Shown here: piece by piece, positions 25,788 through 35,699 of the stretch
How positions within the stretch are numbered: the first letter of the stretch is position 1
Layout of the letters: every line of letters starts with the position of its first letter
Origin: Hominilimicola fabiformis
Lineage (GTDB): Bacteria > Bacillota > Clostridia > UBA1381
DNA: 64,000 nt
Direction: 5' to 3'
NCBI RefSeq assembly: GCF_020687385.1
Contig: NZ_JAJEQM010000012.1
Location: forward strand, 1-64,000
Translations under genes and position numbers: made by a program
Notes under the pieces: generated by a model
What the model was told of the DNA's origin: nothing
The model's database searches: none
The model's input: the letters and a program-made list of their open reading frames with translations, nothing else

Positions 25788-28088
25788 TTACTCAACTTCT
25801 TTTATTGTTTCAAAAATCCAAACCGTTTCTCTGTGATTTTCGCTGTAATCAGGTGCTTTAATAATTTGCATTTTTGCAAGTTCACCGTTTGTACGTTCAA
25901 ATTCAATCTCAGGAACATTACCCTCTTGAATTTGTCTTTCTATCCACTCATAATCAAAGAACGGTTCATAATTACGATGATATTTTGAATCAACTTTTTC
26001 ATTCAAATACATTCTAAGAGCCTCTTTGAATTTACCGTTTGTAATTTTCAGCATACTCTTAAAGAACTTCGGAACATATATTACTCTTACTGTATCATCA
26101 TCAAAATTTACGATATAACCGCCCGTAAATTTCGAAGCGACAGCCGACAAGAATGTATCCATATCGTGTTCGCTGATATTTGCTTTGCTGATAGTCCAAT
26201 CGTCGTCCTTATTATTTTCGACGCTCTTTTTATGATAATACGAATACTTATTGTCAAGCATATTTCTTTCGGCTTGTTTTATAAATCTTTCAGCATTGGT
26301 TGAAACCTCGCTGAACGACACGCCGTACGATATACTGTAACCCTGTTTTTCAATATCGTTCTTTATACTTTCAATATTTTCTTCGATTTGTTTTTCACTA
26401 TCTCCGAAAGTAAACGCAACAAATTCATCACCGCCGATACGATACGTTTTATCCGAACCGAATTTGCTCTGCAATGCCTGCGCAACGGCTTTAAGCATAT
26501 TGTCACCCGCCTCATGACCGAAACGGTTATTAATATTATGCAATCCGTTTGCGTCAATATAAACACACGCTACATTTCTGTATTCATTCTTATCCAAATT
26601 TTCAATCGTCTGTTCAAAACAATTTCTGTTTAAAAGTCCCGTAAGAGAATCTATAATTCCCATTTCCCTTAGTGACTTATAAGAAGAAATATTATTTACA
26701 GCCAACGAGAAAGTGCCTGCAACATTTTCGATATAATCGGCATTTTTCCACACCTTATCCATATTGACAACACCGAGTACACCGACAAAACGTTTTTTCA
26801 CGTCATATACAGACGTTACGATATAGCTGTCGATATAATAGTCATACGGCAATCCGTAATCTCTCAGATTATATAACTTTTTACCGAATTTCATACTTGT
26901 TCCGTCACCGTTAAATCCAGGAATAACAACTTTTACAGGTCTGTTTTCAGCCGCATTAATATCAAAATTCTCTTTATTTGACCAACAGTATACTTCATCG
27001 ATTATTCCGTTTTTAACCTTTGTAAAAAATGCGGTTTCGGCTTTCATATAGTCAGCAACTTTACCTAAAGTATTATCGACATTTTCGGTATGCTTGTGTG
27101 CGTCAAACAACGATTTCTCGACTTCAAGCATATATTCCACTTTGTTAATATCTTTTTTTCTTAACGACAACAGCCATAAAAAATATGCCACAATGATAAT
27201 CACCGTAATCACAGCCATCACATACATGGCTTGTTTGATTTTCCATGCAATTTTCATAACGGTACTTTCCGGTATAGAAAGCATAACCGACCAATTATTG
27301 ATACCGACAGGCGTATAATACGAGTACATATTCTCTTTTGCCCTCTCGGAATAGCCGATTAAATAACCGTTTTTTCCGCTCTTTATATCCTTGTCTATTT
27401 CTGAAGTTTTTAAGTCGTTTTTTACTTTGTGATTGCTCCAATCAGCTATATTTCCGAGCGACAAATGCCAAGTATCCATAATAAAATCGCCGCTGTCACC
27501 GTCAATCAAATATATTGACGCATTTTCGGCATATGACTCTGCAACATAATAAGTCGGAAGTGAATCAACTTCTATAATACCGTAAAGAATACCTATCGTT
27601 TTGCCACTCTTCAAAATAGGTACTGCACATTTCAGCACTTTTTTATCACCGTGACTTATATCCACTGTCGAATTTGGTGAAACGTATTCGCCTTTTTCAA
27701 CCTCTTCCGCGTATGACAAAATACCCGACACGTCTGCATAGTTTCCGTCAGACGTTATCACCCTGTTGTCGGGCAATAACACTTCAAGATGCGAAATCTG
27801 TCCTCTTGTCATATATGACTTCAATATATGTTTTGTCTGTTCCGAATCCGCATTACCTCGACTTGCGATTACATCGGCTATAATTTCAAGCTGTTCTTGA
27901 TTGCTGTATATATTATTTTTTATTTCCTTGCCTAAATTTTCAGTAGATTTTCTCAAAGTGTCATAACATTGTTGTTCAGCTGTCTTTTGTACATACAAAC
28001 TTGTCGAAAATACAACTGCATATAAAACAACAAATATTGCCATTGTTACGGCAACAAATTTGCTTATTTTTCTTTTCTTCACTGCCAT
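25788..28088 (-). CDS. Membrane sensor diguanylate cyclase (Cache-GAF-GGDEF)
   Basis: A 766-residue protein: membrane helix about 10-28, extracytoplasmic Cache-like sensor to about 285, second helix about 287-310, a GAF-like region about 330-470, GGDEF domain about 480-625 (RIGGDEF, 552-556) and an extra C-terminal domain (about 630-766) of PAS-like appearance. An intact GGDEF predicts c-di-GMP synthesis. The residue where the I-site Arg (RxxD) would stand is Phe (FGSD), so product inhibition by that site is probably lost. Own promoter, RBS GAGGTGG and terminator. Confidence 0.85.
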   Translation of the reverse strand: MAVKKRKISKFVAVTMAIFVVLYAVVFSTSLYVQKTAEQQCYDTLRKSTENLGKEIKNNIYSNQEQLEIIADVIASRGNADSEQTKHILKSYMTRGQISHLEVLLPDNRVITSDGNYADVSGILSYAEEVEKGEYVSPNSTVDISHGDKKVLKCAVPILKSGKTIGILYGIIEVDSLPTYYVAESYAENASIYLIDGDSGDFIMDTWHLSLGNIADWSNHKVKNDLKTSEIDKDIKSGKNGYLIGYSERAKENMYSYYTPVGINNWSVMLSIPESTVMKIAWKIKQAMYVMAVITVIIIVAYFLWLLSLRKKDINKVEYMLEVEKSLFDAHKHTENVDNTLGKVADYMKAETAFFTKVKNGIIDEVYCWSNKENFDINAAENRPVKVVIPGFNGDGTSMKFGKKLYNLRDYGLPYDYYIDSYIVTSVYDVKKRFVGVLGVVNMDKVWKNADYIENVAGTFSLAVNNISSYKSLREMGIIDSLTGLLNRNCFEQTIENLDKNEYRNVACVYIDANGLHNINNRFGHEAGDNMLKAVAQALQSKFGSDKTYRIGGDEFVAFTFGDSEKQIEENIESIKNDIEKQGYSISYGVSFSEVSTNAERFIKQAERNMLDNKYSYYHKKSVENNKDDDWTISKANISEHDMDTFLSAVASKFTGGYIVNFDDDTVRVIYVPKFFKSMLKITNGKFKEALRMYLNEKVDSKYHRNYEPFFDYEWIERQIQEGNVPEIEFERTNGELAKMQIIKAPDYSENHRETVWIFETIKEVE

Positions 28089-28114
28089 AATTCCACCTCT
28101 TCATATTCGACAAT

Positions 28115-28144
28115 ATTATAACATACTGTACATATAAAAATCAA
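28115..28144 (-). promoter_or_regulatory. Promoter of the diguanylate cyclase
   Basis: Minus-strand TTGATT (28139-28144), 18 bp, TATAAT (28115-28120). Confidence 0.75.
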
Positions 28145-28166
28145 GAATATTATACATTTTTCGCAT

Positions 28167-28198
28167 AAAAAAAGCTACTGTATAAAGTAGCTTTTTTT
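28167..28198 (-). terminator. V-ATPase operon terminator
   Basis: Stem AAGCTACT/AGTAGCTT with loop GTATAA, flanked by A7 and T7, six bases after the subunit D stop codon; symmetrical, so possibly bidirectional. Confidence 0.9.
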
Positions 28199-28203
28199 GT
28201 CTG

Positions 28204-28827
28204 TTATCCCTGTTTTTCTTTTGTTCTTTTAATGATTTTCAAACGAGTATGCTCCTCACGTTCTTTTTCTTCAAGAGCATTCTGAATATCCTTAGACAGT
28301 TTATCATAAAGAGGTATCGTAATATTTTCAAGAGCATTTGCTCTCTTTTGCGTTTTCTTTATGTTCATAGCCAAACGGTAAACCGCATTTTCAATTTCCG
28401 TAAGCTTAACCGTCATCACTTTAACTTCGTTAAATTTAACGCTTGCCTCGTCAAGTGCCGAGGACGTTCCGTTAAATCCGTAAACAGGTCTGCCGTCAGG
28501 CTTATCAGCCGTAACAACAGGTATTTCAACGCCCATAACACTGCGTAAATCAACTTTTACGCTGTTTTCAAGCACTGCCGAATGAGCAAGGTTCTGCACC
28601 TTGCTCACACCCATTATTACGTTTGCCGATTCCAAAGCCTTATATGCAGCGGCAAAGGTTTCTTCGATTTTCGCCTCGACTTCCTTTGCCTCCTCTATCA
28701 AAAGCATCATTTCTCTGATTAGGATATTTCGTTTTTTATCAAGCATTTCATAGCCTTGCTTTGAAAGACGCAATGTGTTTTTTGCCATCATCAAGTTACC
28801 TTTTGTAGGTGCTAACGTCTTTGCCAT
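28204..28827 (-). CDS. ntpD: V-type ATPase subunit D
   Basis: A 207-residue central-shaft subunit. The N terminus (LAPTKGNLMMAKNTLRLSKQGYEMLDKKRNIL) is the family signature, and both ends are long, charged helices expected to form the coiled-coil rotor inside the A3B3 head. Last gene of the nine-gene operon, 21 bp after subunit B, and followed by the terminator. Length is typical. Confidence 0.95.
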   Translation of the reverse strand: MAKTLAPTKGNLMMAKNTLRLSKQGYEMLDKKRNILIREMMLLIEEAKEVEAKIEETFAAAYKALESANVIMGVSKVQNLAHSAVLENSVKVDLRSVMGVEIPVVTADKPDGRPVYGFNGTSSALDEASVKFNEVKVMTVKLTEIENAVYRLAMNIKKTQKRANALENITIPLYDKLSKDIQNALEEKEREEHTRLKIIKRTKEKQG

Positions 28828-28848
28828 CTGAAATTCCCCCTCTCAGGA

Positions 28849-30249
28849 TTATACTTCTTCGTCCTCCACAGGACGATAATATTTTTCAAGAGTCTTATCG
28901 CTGACTCTGTCAAGTTCACTCTTAGGCAGCATACCCAAAAGCTCCCAACCAAGATTTAAAGTATCGTCAATAGTTCTGTTTTCATTCTTACCTTGTGTAA
29001 GGAACTTTTCCTCAAACGCTCTGCCGAACTTGATATACTTCTTATCCATATCGGAAAGTTCATCTTCACCGATAACTGACGCCAAACTCTTTGCGTCCTC
29101 AACCTTTGAATATGCCGCAAAAAGCTGGTTTGAAAGTTCAGGGTGGTCGGCTCTTGTAAAGCCTTCACCGATACCGTCCTTCATCAAACGCGAAAGTGAC
29201 GGAAGAATTGAAACAGGCGGATATACGCCTTTAAGGCTAAGCTCTCTGCCCAAAACTATCTGTCCCTCTGTAATGTAACCGGTAAGGTCAGGGATTGGGT
29301 GAGTAATATCATCGTTAGGCATTGTCAAAATCGGCACTTGTGTAACCGATCCCTTTGCGTCCTTGATAATACCTGCACGTTCATAAAGTGAAGCCAAATC
29401 TGAATACAGATAACCAGGGAAACCCTTTCTTGACGGAATTTCACCCTTTGAAGATGAAACCTCACGAAGTGCCTCCGCGTATGACGTCATATCGGTAAGT
29501 ATTACAAGTACGTGCATATCGTGCTTAAATGCAAGATATTCTGCCGCTGTAAGCGCACATCTCGGTGTAATAATTCTTTCAACGACAGGGTCATTTGAAA
29601 GATTTAAGAACATTACAACCTTACCCAAAACACCGCTTTCTTCAAATGACTTTTTAAAGTAGTTTGCAACGTCATGCTTAACGCCCATTGCCGCGAATAC
29701 GATAGCGAACTTTTCTCCGTTTTCGTCATCAGGGTCAACAACCTTTGCCTGTCTTGCAATCTGTACGGCAAGGTCGTCATGCGGAAGACCGTCGCCTGAG
29801 AATATAGGAAGCTTTTGACCTCTTATAAGTGTGGCAAGACAGTCTATTGACGAAATACCTGTCTGAATAAAGTTGTTCGGGTATTCACGCGAAACGGGAT
29901 TGATAGGCTGACCGTTTACATCACGAACTTCGTCCGCAAAGTAATCGCCCAAACCGTCAATCGGTCTGCCGATACCGTCAAGCGTTCTGCCAAGCATTTC
30001 TTTTGAAAGCGGCAAACGCATCGGCTCGCCCATAAATTTTGTTTTAGTGTTGGTAAGTGACAGATTTGAAGTACCCTCAAAAACCTGTATTACCGCTTTA
30101 TCACCGGAAATCTCAATAACTCGTCCTATTCTTTTCTCGCCGTTGTCAAGAGTAACTGTAACCATTTCTTCATAGAATGTATCGTCTACTCCCTCGATAA
30201 CTGCCAAAGGACCCTGAATATTATTAAGACCCATATATTCTATTGCCAT
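28849..30249 (-). CDS. ntpB: V-type ATPase subunit B
   Basis: A 466-residue non-catalytic nucleotide-binding subunit of the hexameric head. Typical segments: [18 protein letters not shown] in place of a working P-loop, [30 protein letters not shown] and [26 protein letters not shown]. It alternates with catalytic subunit A in an A3B3 ring. It follows ntpA with an 18-bp gap. Length is normal. Confidence 0.96.
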   Translation of the reverse strand: MAIEYMGLNNIQGPLAVIEGVDDTFYEEMVTVTLDNGEKRIGRVIEISGDKAVIQVFEGTSNLSLTNTKTKFMGEPMRLPLSKEMLGRTLDGIGRPIDGLGDYFADEVRDVNGQPINPVSREYPNNFIQTGISSIDCLATLIRGQKLPIFSGDGLPHDDLAVQIARQAKVVDPDDENGEKFAIVFAAMGVKHDVANYFKKSFEESGVLGKVVMFLNLSNDPVVERIITPRCALTAAEYLAFKHDMHVLVILTDMTSYAEALREVSSSKGEIPSRKGFPGYLYSDLASLYERAGIIKDAKGSVTQVPILTMPNDDITHPIPDLTGYITEGQIVLGRELSLKGVYPPVSILPSLSRLMKDGIGEGFTRADHPELSNQLFAAYSKVEDAKSLASVIGEDELSDMDKKYIKFGRAFEEKFLTQGKNENRTIDDTLNLGWELLGMLPKSELDRVSDKTLEKYYRPVEDEEV

Positions 30250-30267
30250 ATGCTCATATCCTTTCCT

Positions 30268-32040
30268 TTAGCTTTCATGGTTATAAATCAACTTGTCAAA
30301 TGTTTCGTTGATTTTTCTCTGTAAATCATGGAACGGACCATCAATATTGTCATTTCCAATCGTGTATTTAATTCTGATAATGTCCTCGGCAATTCCGCTT
30401 TCGCTCACCTTTGAAAGCACAACGCCCTTTTCGACACATTCTTTAATTCTCTTATCAAAAAGAAGAATTGTATCCATCATCTTATTTTGCTTTTCAAGCG
30501 GTACATATGTATCGTCCGCATGGAAAGCATTTTGTTGCAAGAAACCTACTCTGATTGTCTTTGCAACCTCCAAAGTAGCCTTTTGACTGTCAGGAAGAAC
30601 GTCTGCACCGATTAGCTTAACGATTTCCATAAGACTGCTTTCTTCTTGCAAAATTGCCATCATCTTATTTCTCTTTTCCATAAAGTCCGGAGAAACATTT
30701 TGAGCATACCAATCAGTAACTTCACCGATATATTCACTGTAACTGTTAAGCCACTGAATAGCCGGATAGTGTCTTGCATATGCAAGCGACTTGTCAAGTG
30801 CCCAGAAACATCTGATAAAACGCTTTGTATTCTGTGTTACCGGTTCTGAGAAGTCACCGCCCTGTGGTGATACCGCACCGATAATTGATACAGAACCCTC
30901 ACTGCCGTTAAGATTTGTAACATATCCCGCTCTTTCATAGAAAGCCGAAAGTCTTGAAGCAAGATATGCAGGGAAACCTTCTTCCGCAGGCATTTCTTCA
31001 AGACGACCCGATATTTCACGAAGTGCCTCAGCCCAACGTGATGTTGAGTCAGCCATAAGCGCAACGTCATAACCCATATCTCTGTAATATTCCGCAATTG
31101 TAACACCTGTGTAAATACTTGCTTCACGCGCTGCAACCGGCATATTTGAAGTATTAGCAATAAGCATTGTTCTGTCCAAAAGCGGTCTGTTTGACTTAGG
31201 GTCGATAAGTTCAGAGAACTCGTCAAGTACCTGTGTCATTTCGTTACCACGTTCACCGCAGCCGATATATACGATAATATCCGCATCACACCACTTCGCA
31301 AGCTGATGCTGTGTCATAGTTTTACCGGTACCGAAACCGCCCGGAACAGCTGCCGCACCGCCTTTTGCAAGCGGGAACATTGTATCGATTACTCTCTGAC
31401 CCGTTACAAGCGGTCTTGAAATAGGCTGACGCTGTGTATAAGGTCTTGCCTTTTTGATAGGCCATTTTTGTTTCATTGTTATGTCGATAATTTCGTCATC
31501 GCTCTTTACCTTTGCGATAATATCAACAATAGTGTAGTTGCCGTTCGGAGCAATCCATTCGATTTTACCTTTGATATTCGGCGGAATCATAATTCTGTGC
31601 TCGATAAGGCTTGTTTCCTGTGTTACGGCAATGATGTCACCGCCTGTAACATAGTCGCCTTGTTTCGCAACCATTTCCACATTCCAAGTTTTTCTTTCGT
31701 CAAGATTAGTAACCTTTAAACCTCTGCCGATGAATGAGCCTGACATATTTCTTATTTCTTTCAACGGTCTTTCGATACCGTCAAAAATATCAGACAATAT
31801 ACCCGGAGCAAGAGTTATTGACAAAGGACCGCCCGTACCGACTACAGGTTCACCCTTTTTAAGACCTGTCGTTTCCTCGTAAACCTGTACAATAGTAGTA
31901 TCGGAAGTTACGCCGATAACTTCGCCGATAAGTTCTTCATTACCGACATATACCATTTCCTGCATTTCAAAGGAATCTGAACCCTTTACTTTTACGACCG
32001 GGCCGTTTATACCGAATATCTGACCTTTTGTATTAGCCAT
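30268..32040 (-). CDS. ntpA: V-type ATPase catalytic subunit A
   Basis: A 590-residue ATP-hydrolysing or -synthesising subunit. P-loop GGFGTGKT lies about residue 235; GCGERGNEM carries the catalytic Glu; [33 protein letters not shown] is the conserved Walker B and switch region. The extra non-homologous region typical of A subunits (about 110-190) is present. Bacterial V-type enzymes pump or use H+ or Na+; the coupling ion cannot be settled from this subunit. Confidence 0.97.
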   Translation of the reverse strand: MANTKGQIFGINGPVVKVKGSDSFEMQEMVYVGNEELIGEVIGVTSDTTIVQVYEETTGLKKGEPVVGTGGPLSITLAPGILSDIFDGIERPLKEIRNMSGSFIGRGLKVTNLDERKTWNVEMVAKQGDYVTGGDIIAVTQETSLIEHRIMIPPNIKGKIEWIAPNGNYTIVDIIAKVKSDDEIIDITMKQKWPIKKARPYTQRQPISRPLVTGQRVIDTMFPLAKGGAAAVPGGFGTGKTMTQHQLAKWCDADIIVYIGCGERGNEMTQVLDEFSELIDPKSNRPLLDRTMLIANTSNMPVAAREASIYTGVTIAEYYRDMGYDVALMADSTSRWAEALREISGRLEEMPAEEGFPAYLASRLSAFYERAGYVTNLNGSEGSVSIIGAVSPQGGDFSEPVTQNTKRFIRCFWALDKSLAYARHYPAIQWLNSYSEYIGEVTDWYAQNVSPDFMEKRNKMMAILQEESSLMEIVKLIGADVLPDSQKATLEVAKTIRVGFLQQNAFHADDTYVPLEKQNKMMDTILLFDKRIKECVEKGVVLSKVSESGIAEDIIRIKYTIGNDNIDGPFHDLQRKINETFDKLIYNHES

Positions 32041-32071
32041 TTACCTTCATTCCTTTCCGTTTGTATGCCGT

Positions 32072-32680
32072 TTAACCCAGTGCCAATCCACTGCTTTGAA
32101 GGAATTTCTGCTTTTCTTCTGACAGCATTTCCTTGAATGAATAGTCAACAGCAACCTTTCTGTCTGTATTTAAAATCTTCGCACCGCCAAGAAAATCTTT
32201 TTCACCCGATGCCTCAACCGTAATTCTTGACGTGTCGGGAATCTGTTCAATTTTTTCTTTAAGCTTTATATCGTCTGATGAGATATAAATTGTCTTTGAA
32301 CCTTTTCCAACTTCAAATAAAGCCTTTTCAATCTTGCTTAAAAGCCATTCTTCGTATTTATCGCTCTCGATAAATTCAACGATTTTTGCTCTCGAAAGTT
32401 TCATTACGTCATCAATAATTTCTTCACGACGCATGATAAGTTTTTTCTTTGAATCAAGCTCTGCGTGAAGAACTCTCTCATTTGCACTTTTTTGAGCGGA
32501 TTGAATATTCTGCTGAATATTCTCATATGCACCCTGCAAAAGCTCGTTTTCCTTTGCATCTATTCTCTCTGAATATTCCTTTTGAACATTCTCAAGTAAT
32601 TTTTCTCTTTTCTGTTCCGCATCTTTGAGAACAAGCGATGTAAAGGTATTGAGTTTTTCTGTTAAGTTATTGCTTTCCAT
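32072..32680 (-). CDS. ntpE: V-type ATPase subunit E (peripheral stalk)
   Basis: A 202-residue protein whose first half is a charged helix rich in Glu, Lys and Gln (coiled coil with subunit G/H) and whose C-terminal half forms an alpha/beta cap that contacts the head. The FLGGAKILNTDRKVAVDYSF segment matches the family C terminus. It forms the stator holding A3B3 to the membrane part. Position between F and A supports the call. Confidence 0.88.
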   Translation of the reverse strand: MESNNLTEKLNTFTSLVLKDAEQKREKLLENVQKEYSERIDAKENELLQGAYENIQQNIQSAQKSANERVLHAELDSKKKLIMRREEIIDDVMKLSRAKIVEFIESDKYEEWLLSKIEKALFEVGKGSKTIYISSDDIKLKEKIEQIPDTSRITVEASGEKDFLGGAKILNTDRKVAVDYSFKEMLSEEKQKFLQSSGLALG

Positions 32681-32698
32681 ATTCCTTACCTCCCCTGT

Positions 32699-33007
32699 TT
32701 AAAGTTTAAGACCGATTGACTCTTGAACCATATTGTTGATACTGTTAGCAATATCACGACTGCCGTGTCTGTCCGGTATTTCTATGATAAGCGGAGTGTG
32801 CAATGTAATTTTAAGATGGTTAAGATATTCTTTAACCATTGCCGCCGCTTTTTCCGTAAATATCAAAATACCAAGTTCCGGGTCGTTTACAGCCTTTTTA
32901 ATTTCTGCAGTAATAGTTTCGCTGTCGTGAGCAACACATCCGTCTATACCCACAAGTCGCATACCGATTTGTGTATCAATGTTGTCACTGATTAAATACA
33001 TTTTCAT
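32699..33007 (-). CDS. ntpF: V-type ATPase subunit F
   Basis: A 102-residue Rossmann-like subunit (MYLISDNIDTQIGMRLVGI start, GILIFTEKAAAMV core, PLIIEIPDRHGS near the end) that sits on the central stalk with D. Separated from subunit K upstream by 321 bp of palindromic repeats, the only large gap in the operon; GGACG precedes the ATG in a rather weak ribosome-site context. Confidence 0.9.
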   Translation of the reverse strand: MKMYLISDNIDTQIGMRLVGIDGCVAHDSETITAEIKKAVNDPELGILIFTEKAAAMVKEYLNHLKITLHTPLIIEIPDRHGSRDIANSINNMVQESIGLKL

Positions 33008-33055
33008 AAAACATACGTCCTTTCAGACTTGTAATAATAAAATCCATTCTCCGTC

Positions 33056-33206
33056 CACTCCGTAACGGACTACACTCGTCGTCCATTGCCTCCCCTTGAG
33101 GGGAGGTGTTATCGCAGATGACGGTGGGGTGGCTTTCTCCCCACTCCGTAACGGACAACCCTCGCCTCCCCTTGAGGGGAGGTGCCAACGGCGGAGGGGT
33201 GGCTCG
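33056..33206. repeat. Tandem palindromic repeats inside the V-ATPase operon
   Basis: Two direct copies, each starting CACTCCGTAACGGAC (33056-33070 and 33142-33156) and containing the palindrome CCTCCCCTTGAGGGGAGG, then ending GGGGTGGCT. They belong to the same family as the copies at 5974-6279. No gene fits here; the repeats part subunit K from subunits F-E-A-B-D. Confidence 0.8.
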
Positions 33207-33240
33207 CTCGCCCGATTTACCAAAGGCTGAAAGAAAATTG

Positions 33241-33317
33241 TTCACAGTGCTGCTTTGCAGCTTGCGGTGCCGTACACTTGTACTGCCCCAAGCAAAAAGT
33301 AGTGCTGTGGTCAATTT
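33241..33317 (-). other. Hairpin-rich stretch just downstream of ntpK
   Basis: Contains GCTG/CAGC and a longer imperfect hairpin built on CTTG/CAAG, GG/CC and GTACA/TGTAC (about 33258-33293). It begins shortly after the ntpK stop codon in transcript order. No T tail, so RNA processing or 3'-end protection is more likely than termination. Confidence 0.45.
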
Positions 33318-33328
33318 TACTCAGCCTA

Positions 33329-33751
33329 TTATGAATTAAGAATCAATATAGATATTACAAGACCGTATAGTGCGATACCTTCTGCCAGGGCAACGAAGAT
33401 AAGAGTTTTACCCATAATCTTTTCATTTTCACTCATTGCACCGATAGCAGCTGATGCAGCTGATGCAACGGCGATACCACCGCCGACACCGCTAAGACCT
33501 GTTGAAAGAGCCGCACCGATGAACTTTAGACCTTCACCGACTGTAAGACCGGCTTCAGCACCTGTACCTGCCGCAAGAGCGCTAACTCCGCCGCCAAGTG
33601 TGCAGATAACGCCGACACCAAGAATACTGAAGAATGAGATTGCGTTCATCAAAAGGCATTCCTTACCTTTTGTCTTGCCTGACTTATAATACAAAGCAAC
33701 AGGAACGATTACTGTAAGTGCGATTAAAGCGAATAAAATTTTCATTAACAT
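33329..33751 (-). CDS. ntpK: V-type ATPase subunit K (membrane ring)
   Basis: A 140-residue proteolipid with four membrane helices, two hairpins in tandem. The ion-binding Glu is in the last helix (VALAEGIALYG); the second helix lacks a counterpart, so there is one site per four helices as in bacterial V-type K subunits. Start 33751 (MLMKILFAL) follows GGAGG with 8-nt spacing; the five earlier in-frame codons overlap that site. Many copies are needed per complex, and the gene is followed by structured repeats. Confidence 0.93.
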   Translation of the reverse strand: MLMKILFALIALTVIVPVALYYKSGKTKGKECLLMNAISFFSILGVGVICTLGGGVSALAAGTGAEAGLTVGEGLKFIGAALSTGLSGVGGGIAVASAASAAIGAMSENEKIMGKTLIFVALAEGIALYGLVISILILNS

Positions 33752-33788
33752 AGTGATTACCTCCAAAATATATTAAAACCGATTTATA

Positions 33789-35687
33789 TTATTTATCACG
33801 AAGTGACATAAATTCTTTACCTCTGCCTGAGAAGTATCTTGAGAACATTTCGTAATACTCCAGACGAAGTACCTGTATTCCGACGATAAGACCTTCAAGA
33901 ACCATAACAAGTACGTTACCGATTACTTGTACAATAACTCCGCCTACACCGCCGCTTTGAGAAAGAATTGCAACAACCATCATCATACCTACATGGACTA
34001 TTGCAAAAGCGCCTATTCTTAGGAATGAGATTGTATTTGTGAAGAAACTCAAAATTACTTCAAACATTTCAAACAAGTTTTCCACAAAGAACATTCCGTT
34101 TCTCGGCAGCCAGTCCTTTTTACCCTCTACAAGCTTACCAAGCGGCTCGCATAAGTACATACAAAGCACTGCCAAAATAATAATTGCCACAAATACGAAT
34201 GTCGGTATACCCCACTTTAAGAACAAGTTACCGGCAAGAAGAAGTGCGCCTATATAGAACACCAAGCCCGCGACACCGTTATGTCCGAACAGTGCTTCGC
34301 CAAGTTCCTTACTTTTCAGTGCGTTTATAACATTCAATACCATACCGAATATAATTATCAGCACGCCCATACCAATCGTACCGCCCAGCATTAACGCTAT
34401 TTCATTCATAGGGTTTAACGCTGTTGTATGGAACAATTCAGGGATTATTTCTTCATTTCCGAAGAAACTTCCGTATATAAATCCGAATATCACACCAGAT
34501 ATTCCGACCATTCCGACAATACCGCCCAAGTCCCATTTCTTGACTTTGTAAACTATAAAGCCTGCTATCGCAAGCACAAGGCTCTGACCTACGTCACCGA
34601 ACATTATACCAAAGAACAGTATATACGTTACGGCAAGTATGCCTGTCGGATCAATTTCCGTATAACTCGGAAGTCCATACATTTTAACGAACATTTCAAA
34701 CGGTTTAAATACAGGATTATTTTTCAGCTTTGTAGGCGGCTGAATATCCTTGACGTCCTCTGCGTCCTCCATATAGAACATCACAACGTCATCTGAACCG
34801 TTAATCTCTTTTTCAAGCGACTTTGCACTCTTTTCATCCATCCAACCTACTATATAGAAGAACATATCGCCGTGAATGGCATTTCTTCTTACTTCGGAGA
34901 ATTGATGACGTTTCTTCGCAAGATTGTAAATTCCGCAAAGTTTATCCGCACTGCTTGAAATCATCTCGGCGGTCTTTGCACTGAGTTCTTCAATCTGCTG
35001 TTTTAATTTTTGATTTTGGTTTAATAATCCACGCTTTATTTCAAGCGGAGTACCAACGTAATCCTCTGATATGTCCATAGGTTCAAAATACAGAGAATTA
35101 AATACTTCTTCAATCTTTCTCTCTTTCAAAAGCGGTGCGAAGTAAAAGCCCCATACATCTGTTGCGTCCTCCGCAGTCTTAATGAAGAAAGTTTCAAGAT
35201 TGTCAAGGTAAGTTATAAGCGTTTTATAACCTGTTTTCGGAATATGTCCGAATCTGCATCTTATAAATTCAAACTTGAAAATTTTCGACAAATCCACGTC
35301 CATACTGAGCATTAGATTAAGCTGCTCAACCGCCGCTTCATTTGCCTTTATTCTCTCTGAAAGCTCGTCGCTTTGGTTACGCTCTTCTTCGATACGCTCG
35401 TTTATTCCGTCAATAAAATTTTGCATATCGCCGAGCTTTACACTTTCGGGAGCAATCAATTTCTTGTTCACTGTGTAGTTAGCAAGATTCATAATGCTTA
35501 ACGCATTTTTTGCAACTATGTCGTATTCATTGTTTTCCTCAAAGTTTTTCAGCTTGCCTCTGTTTGAAATTACCGACATAGCATTTTCAAGATGAATATC
35601 TCTGCCGTAAACGTACTTTTCAACGACCGTATCAAATTCACTGATTTGAGCGGCAATAGTTACGGCTTTCATCTTTACGATTGCCAT
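33789..35687 (-). CDS. ntpI: V-type ATPase subunit I (a-type membrane stator)
   Basis: A 632-residue protein: cytoplasmic N-terminal half (about 1-340) with charged helices, and a membrane half with about seven to eight helices. The segment FFGIMFGDVGQSLVLAI and the late helix ending LRLEYYEMFSRYFSGRGKEF are family hallmarks; a conserved Arg near the ring interface lies in the last helices. It forms the ion half-channels against ring subunit K, its neighbour 22 bp downstream. Confidence 0.93.
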   Translation of the reverse strand: MAIVKMKAVTIAAQISEFDTVVEKYVYGRDIHLENAMSVISNRGKLKNFEENNEYDIVAKNALSIMNLANYTVNKKLIAPESVKLGDMQNFIDGINERIEEERNQSDELSERIKANEAAVEQLNLMLSMDVDLSKIFKFEFIRCRFGHIPKTGYKTLITYLDNLETFFIKTAEDATDVWGFYFAPLLKERKIEEVFNSLYFEPMDISEDYVGTPLEIKRGLLNQNQKLKQQIEELSAKTAEMISSSADKLCGIYNLAKKRHQFSEVRRNAIHGDMFFYIVGWMDEKSAKSLEKEINGSDDVVMFYMEDAEDVKDIQPPTKLKNNPVFKPFEMFVKMYGLPSYTEIDPTGILAVTYILFFGIMFGDVGQSLVLAIAGFIVYKVKKWDLGGIVGMVGISGVIFGFIYGSFFGNEEIIPELFHTTALNPMNEIALMLGGTIGMGVLIIIFGMVLNVINALKSKELGEALFGHNGVAGLVFYIGALLLAGNLFLKWGIPTFVFVAIIILAVLCMYLCEPLGKLVEGKKDWLPRNGMFFVENLFEMFEVILSFFTNTISFLRIGAFAIVHVGMMMVVAILSQSGGVGGVIVQVIGNVLVMVLEGLIVGIQVLRLEYYEMFSRYFSGRGKEFMSLRDK

Positions 35688-35699
35688 TTTCCCCCTCCT

